Assembly (NCBI GenBank): GCA_030692565.1
Contig: JAUYAO010000058.1
Location: 62,001-126,000, forward strand
Direction of reading: 5' to 3'
Source: Nitrospira sp.
GTDB taxonomy: Bacteria; Nitrospirota; Nitrospiria; Nitrospirales; Nitrospiraceae
DNA length: 64,000 bases
Shown here piece after piece: positions 60,641 through 64,000 of the stretch. The stretch's first letter is position 1. Every line of letters begins with the position of its first letter. Made by a program: the position numbers and the translations under genes. The notes below the pieces were generated by a model. It was not told the DNA's origin and did not search any database. It saw only the letters and a program-made list of their open reading frames with translations.

Positions 60641-61717
60641 TCACTCCCAGGGAGACAGCAAGAGCACGCCCGGCAGGGGGGCATCCATCGGCTGAAAGGG
60701 TGTCGCCGTGAGACCGACCACTTTCGCCGTCTTCGGATCGCCCGCCGTCGCGTCATCAAGTTGCGGCAGAATCGTGCTCACCAGCCGCTCTCCTTTTTTG
60801 ATCGTCCCGGAAAGCCGCTGTTGGGAGACCTGCACGCCCTTGTGCAGCCCTGCAATCGTTACCTCGAACGAGCCGCTGATTTCCCCTTCCACGATCAGGG
60901 TGAAGGGCGCCGCAACACCGGCCGGGACTTCGACCACGCGCCCGCCCTGTTCCGTCAGCCCGGTGAATGAGCCGAATACCTGATTCACCTCAAACCGAGG
61001 AGAGACAAATCCCGCCAGCCTGGCCTTGTCTGCCATCAGGGTTAAAGGCAAGACGCCCGACGACGTCGCCACACGCAGCGCGCTGTCATTGGAGAAAAAC
61101 GGATGCGGGTTGGACGGCTGGCCGGTTTTCACGACGTCCATTTGGCCGGGCTGCAACTCCGAGATGATGCGGCCGCTCGGGTCGACGAGAAAGAGGTTGC
61201 CGGCGCGGGTCCAGCAGGTAAAGGTGCCATCGGCCTCCTGCCTGGCGCCGATGAGGCCGTCATGGACCGTGGCTGTCGCACTGTTGGATTCGAGCGAGAA
61301 GCTCGATCCTGAATCCACCAGCTTGGCGACACGAGCCCACACGGTACCCAGATTGACCTTGATCCGGACAGTCGATTGCTTCTTGCTGAGATCGGCCTGC
61401 TTGACCGTCGCATCCGAGTCAGGTTGTACGGTCAACGTACTGCCGTCGAGGAAGGTCACCAGCGCCGTGGATTTAGGACCGGTCACCACATGCGCTCCGA
61501 CGGCCAGGTTCATGCCGTCTTTCGCGGCCCGAGCCGGGCCGCCCTCAGAAGGAACCACTTGCACGTCGCCCGCGATGATATTCAGGGTCGCAGTGGCAGA
61601 GGCAACCGGCGGCCCGGCGGCCCCGGAAGAGGTCGCCCCACCGAATAACGCGATCACGATCACCGCCCCGGTCCACAACAGGATGAGCGCTCTTCGCAGG
61701 CTCAGAACTGGACGCAT
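60641..61717 (-). CDS. Secreted FecR-domain protein
   Basis: 358 aa. Signal peptide to ~residue 33 (SSGAAG). Periplasmic FecR domain ~45-170: IAGDVQVVPSEG, LAVGAHVVTGPKSTALVTFLDGSTLTVQPDSDATVKQ, STVRIKVNLGTVWARV. The C-terminal part has no clear family. GAGGAGG before the ATG; a TATAAT-like box lies at 61779-61784 on this strand. FecR-domain proteins frequently pair with CHASE2 cyclases, as here; the two may form one signalling unit. Confidence 0.9.
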   Translation of the reverse strand: MRPVLSLRRALILLWTGAVIVIALFGGATSSGAAGPPVASATATLNIIAGDVQVVPSEGGPARAAKDGMNLAVGAHVVTGPKSTALVTFLDGSTLTVQPDSDATVKQADLSKKQSTVRIKVNLGTVWARVAKLVDSGSSFSLESNSATATVHDGLIGARQEADGTFTCWTRAGNLFLVDPSGRIISELQPGQMDVVKTGQPSNPHPFFSNDSALRVATSSGVLPLTLMADKARLAGFVSPRFEVNQVFGSFTGLTEQGGRVVEVPAGVAAPFTLIVEGEISGSFEVTIAGLHKGVQVSQQRLSGTIKKGERLVSTILPQLDDATAGDPKTAKVVGLTATPFQPMDAPLPGVLLLSPWE

Positions 61718-62016
61718 AGAGACCTCCTCGTCGATCGATCAGGCGGACGTCAACTCCTCCGGTCGCCAATCATCCGTCATTATAGTAGGAATAGAACTGA
61801 GGACGCCAACGGCAGATCGTTCGAATGACGGCTGGATCAACCGGGCGCGATCATAACAATGAGATCCACCGCATCCGTCCCGATTGCCCCGGCTGGCCAC
61901 GGGCGCTGCCTCCCGATGAATGAGCAAGAAATACGGTCAACCCGATGGTCCCGAAAGGGCAGGCGCGCATTCGCGTGCGAATGCCTGCGCCGTTCACGAA
62001 GACTGATTGATGGGTA
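61718..62016. other. Intergenic region
   Basis: No gene found. It holds the leader and possible -10 box (minus strand, 61779-61784) of the FecR gene. A GC-rich imperfect inverted repeat near 61958-61991 (GCAGGC...GCATTCGC/GCGAATGCCTGC) lies behind the CBS gene and could terminate it, though no T-run follows. Confidence 0.6.
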
Positions 62017-62658
62017 TTATCGGGTCGGGGTCAACGAAGGAGGCCCAGGTTTCGGGTCGGCATGAGGGGACTGCGTCGCCTCCGTAGAGGGCTTGCTTGA
62101 TCGGGCGGATTCCGTCACGTGCAGTGACGCGACAGAAGCCGAACTCCACGGGCTCCAGTAGCCCACCGCGACCAGAGAGATGACCGCACCGATCGCCGCC
62201 AACGCGATGGTGGCTCCGATCCAACGGGCGTGCTGACGGACCTCCTGCTGCAAACCGAAGAGCACCCGCCTGAACTTCCGGCGCTTCACCATCGGGACCA
62301 TCGCCGTCGATCGAACCAGCCTGGCACCGAAGGGGCCCGAGCCGTTAGCGGCTTCGGTGAGGTTCCAGGAAGCCAACCCGGCCACATTCCCTTCGCCGTC
62401 GACCAGCGGAACCTGTCGTACCAGGCTCTGCGCCAGCACGTGCAATACCTGTTCATCGGACGCCTCAGCCGCCGCTGTCACCAACGGCGCGGTCATGATC
62501 CGACCGAGCGTCGTCGACCGGGGGTCAAGGCCATTGGCCACGACCCGGGTCGTCAGATCCCGATCGGTGACGATTCCCACCGGTCGATGATGCCGCACCA
62601 CGAGCACGACCCCGACCTTCCGCCAATGCATGATGCGCGCAGCATCGTAGACCGACAC
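62017..62658 (-). CDS. CBS-domain protein with C-terminal membrane helix, 5' end uncertain
   Basis: 213 aa from a GTG at 62658. Two CBS domains (VYDAARIMHWRKVGVVLVV... and a second from ~RIMTAPLVT), a polar part, then a transmembrane helix (TIALAAIGAVISLVAVGYW) and a Pro/Ser tail. In-frame codons upstream of the GTG read AAVHTAPPEV, which looks like the missing first CBS strand, but no ATG, GTG or TTG precedes the in-frame TGA. The GTG also has its GGAG touching it. The gene may be truncated or frameshifted at its 5' end. Confidence 0.65.
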   Translation of the reverse strand: MSVYDAARIMHWRKVGVVLVVRHHRPVGIVTDRDLTTRVVANGLDPRSTTLGRIMTAPLVTAAAEASDEQVLHVLAQSLVRQVPLVDGEGNVAGLASWNLTEAANGSGPFGARLVRSTAMVPMVKRRKFRRVLFGLQQEVRQHARWIGATIALAAIGAVISLVAVGYWSPWSSASVASLHVTESARSSKPSTEATQSPHADPKPGPPSLTPTR

Positions 62659-62873
62659 CTCCGGCGGCGCCGTATGGACGGCGGCGGAAAAGCCCGGGCT
62701 CTGACTGAATGCAGGAGTATTCCTAAAAGAGATGCCGCCTGGCAGGTTGATTCACAAGGCCCGCATCTCCTTGTCGGAGACCTACAGGGAGAACTGAAGT
62801 AAACCGGCGCGGAACGCCGACGGGCCGGCCGCTGGCGGCCGGACATGAAGCGGTTCGACGTCGTTCTTTGCGG

Positions 62874-63752
62874 TTACTCGCGGATCGCCCGCGCACGCTT
62901 TTGGAGGTAGGCGTTGCGGACGGCGGCGTACAGATCCAGCGTGGCTTCTTCAACCCCCTGGAACTTTTCGAGGTTCAACGAACGGTCGTTCACAATTTCA
63001 AACACCCGGCCCCCGAGCTGCACTACCGTACTGGTGGCCCGATCCGTATGGCCGATCACCGAGGGAATTCCTTCGACTTCGATGATCGGCGCCACCAGCC
63101 AGTTGAACGGATTGAGCGCGATGTCGCCAGCAAATCCGATCAGGTCGCGAACATTAAACGGAGGCAGCAGCGGCAACACCACATACGGCCCCGGCTTGAC
63201 GCCATAGAACCCTAACGTTTGACCGGTATCTTCCTCGGGCGTGGTAATGTCCATGTCTTTCGCCACATCGTACAGACCTCCGAGTCCGAAAGTCGTGTTC
63301 AACATGAACCGTCCCATCTCTGTCGCAGCCCCCCGCACCTTGCCCTGAAACACATTATTGAGAAATCGGCTGGGAAACCGGAGATTGTAGAAGAGGTTGC
63401 TGATTCCGACTTGAACAGGGTTGGGTATGACGACGTTGTAACCCTGTGCCACCGGCTTGAGCACCCACCGGTCCACCTTCCGGTTAAACTCAAAGACCTT
63501 CGTATTCAGCGATTCCCACGGATCATATTCCTCAACACCTTCTTCGCCGGACTTCGCGAAGGGATCGAAGGGCTCGTCTGACGCTTGTTCCGTGACATCA
63601 GCGGCAGGAGTCGGCGTCACCGATGCATCGGCGAGCAGCACCGGCGGCGTGGGAGGTTCGAGCATAGCTGTTGGCACGGCGGGCGCGCCGGTCCGGCCGG
63701 CACAGCCCGGCAGCCATAGCAACGCCAGCAAAATGAGAACGCCAAATCGCAT
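62874..63752 (-). CDS. mlaA: MlaA/VacJ-family outer-membrane lipoprotein
   Basis: 292 aa from ATG 63752: lipoprotein signal MRFGVLILLALLWLPGC with lipid-modified Cys17. MlaA domain: YDPWESLNTKVFEFNRKVDRWVLKPVAQGY, VGISNLFYNLRFPSRFLNNVFQGKVRGAATEMGRFMLNTTFGLGGLYDVA, and TGQTLGFYGVKPGPYVVLPLLPPFNVRDLIG. In other Gram-negatives MlaA removes misplaced phospholipids from the outer leaflet. An upstream ATG (63794) is possible but puts acidic residues into the signal. No mlaBCDEF in the window. Confidence 0.92.
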   Translation of the reverse strand: MRFGVLILLALLWLPGCAGRTGAPAVPTAMLEPPTPPVLLADASVTPTPAADVTEQASDEPFDPFAKSGEEGVEEYDPWESLNTKVFEFNRKVDRWVLKPVAQGYNVVIPNPVQVGISNLFYNLRFPSRFLNNVFQGKVRGAATEMGRFMLNTTFGLGGLYDVAKDMDITTPEEDTGQTLGFYGVKPGPYVVLPLLPPFNVRDLIGFAGDIALNPFNWLVAPIIEVEGIPSVIGHTDRATSTVVQLGGRVFEIVNDRSLNLEKFQGVEEATLDLYAAVRNAYLQKRARAIRE

Positions 63753-63913
63753 AGCTCTCTGATCGGTCGTTACGTCTTCTCTCTTGATCGTCATTCCGTC
63801 ATGCCTCGTTTCAACTGCCCCGGACTGGGATGCGCGCGCGATGCCCGGCGCACTGTACCAAATGTGGCGACCAATCACCAAATGCATAATTCATGGACGC
63901 GCGCACTGTTCGG

Positions 63914-64000
63914 CTAAGCTGCAATCGCGGTTCGAACGAAATCAGCAAACCGGCGAAAGTACACGCTCCCGCCCACTTGATAGGTATTGTTGTGATCCGC
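63914..64000 (-). CDS. C-terminal end of a gene running off the window
   Basis: The minus strand is open from the edge to a TAG at 63914 (28 residues: ...NTYQVGGSVYFRRFADFVRTAIAA). The alternating polar/hydrophobic pattern with aromatic residues is compatible with an outer-membrane beta strand, but too little is present to identify it. Confidence 0.5.
   Translation of the reverse strand, partial: ADHNNTYQVGGSVYFRRFADFVRTAIAA

Noticed and set aside
59131-60759. 542-codon open frame antisense to the CHASE2 cyclase
   Set aside because: Arg/Gln-rich translation without motifs; the plus-strand cyclase explains the codon periodicity.
1-64000. tRNA, rRNA or known riboswitch
   Set aside because: Looked for CCA-ending cloverleaf patterns, rRNA motifs and common riboswitch cores in intergenic regions; none was convincing by eye.

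Overview
The window is GC-rich chromosomal DNA from a Gram-negative bacterium. The gene set (MlaA-like lipoprotein, periplasmic cupredoxin, DsrE/TusA proteins, Rieske proteins, secreted sulfatase-modifying-factor domains, clusters of HEAT-repeat genes) and the protein flavour fit the nitrite-oxidising genus Nitrospira best. That assignment is an inference from family content; no rRNA gene, tRNA gene or CRISPR array was seen.

Layout. 1-1024: two secreted proteins of unknown function behind a good sigma70-type promoter, the first cut by the window edge. 1364-11210 (minus strand): the classical translation/RNA operon rimP-nusA-infB-ylxP(DUF503)-rbfA-truB-rpsO-pnp, followed by an M16 peptidase, with a strong hairpin between rpsO and pnp. 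11287-13385 (minus): D-amino-acid aminotransferase, chagasin-like inhibitor, small Rieske protein and DUF192 protein. 13605-17342: ferredoxin, small secreted protein, cupredoxin, membrane-anchored spermidine-synthase-like protein and CBS protein. 17539-18861: UDP-glucose dehydrogenase. 18880-25719 (minus): five HEAT-repeat genes behind a secreted protein and a secreted alkaline-phosphatase-fold protein that seems to lack its metal ligands. 25924-36306: secreted LPP20-like pair, two unknown convergent genes, HemD, a formylglycine-generating-enzyme (SUMF1)-type protein, VOC protein, MBL-fold protein, UDP-glucuronate epimerase, SnoaL-like protein and another secreted protein. 36494-41120: HAD hydrolase, Kef antiporter, a free-standing secreted Lon-type protease domain and a Rieske oxygenase. 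41298-45427: DsrE-TusA pair, FTCD fusion, rpsU, nth, second DsrE and a secreted protein. 45547-48639: PGPGW protein and polA.

48645-51800 is the accessory part: BrnTA, an orphan Phd-type antitoxin and HicAB, together with a displaced near-perfect copy of the polA 3' end, a small TIR element inserted into the end of a coding sequence, and a decayed gene fragment. 51817-63752 returns to core and envelope functions: SUMF1-type protein, DUF4412-like protein, zinc alcohol dehydrogenase, YceI, TonB-like protein, the threonine-catabolic pair tdh-kbl, a CHASE2 adenylate/guanylate cyclase convergent with a FecR-domain protein, a CBS membrane protein with an unclear 5' end, and an MlaA lipoprotein. The last 87 bases hold the end of one more gene.

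Most striking: (1) the polA tail duplication that brackets the toxin-antitoxin genes; (2) a 102-bp insertion that adds 34 residues in frame and reuses the original stop codon; (3) the HEAT-repeat operon with its degenerate phosphatase-fold partner, the best candidate here for an undescribed system.
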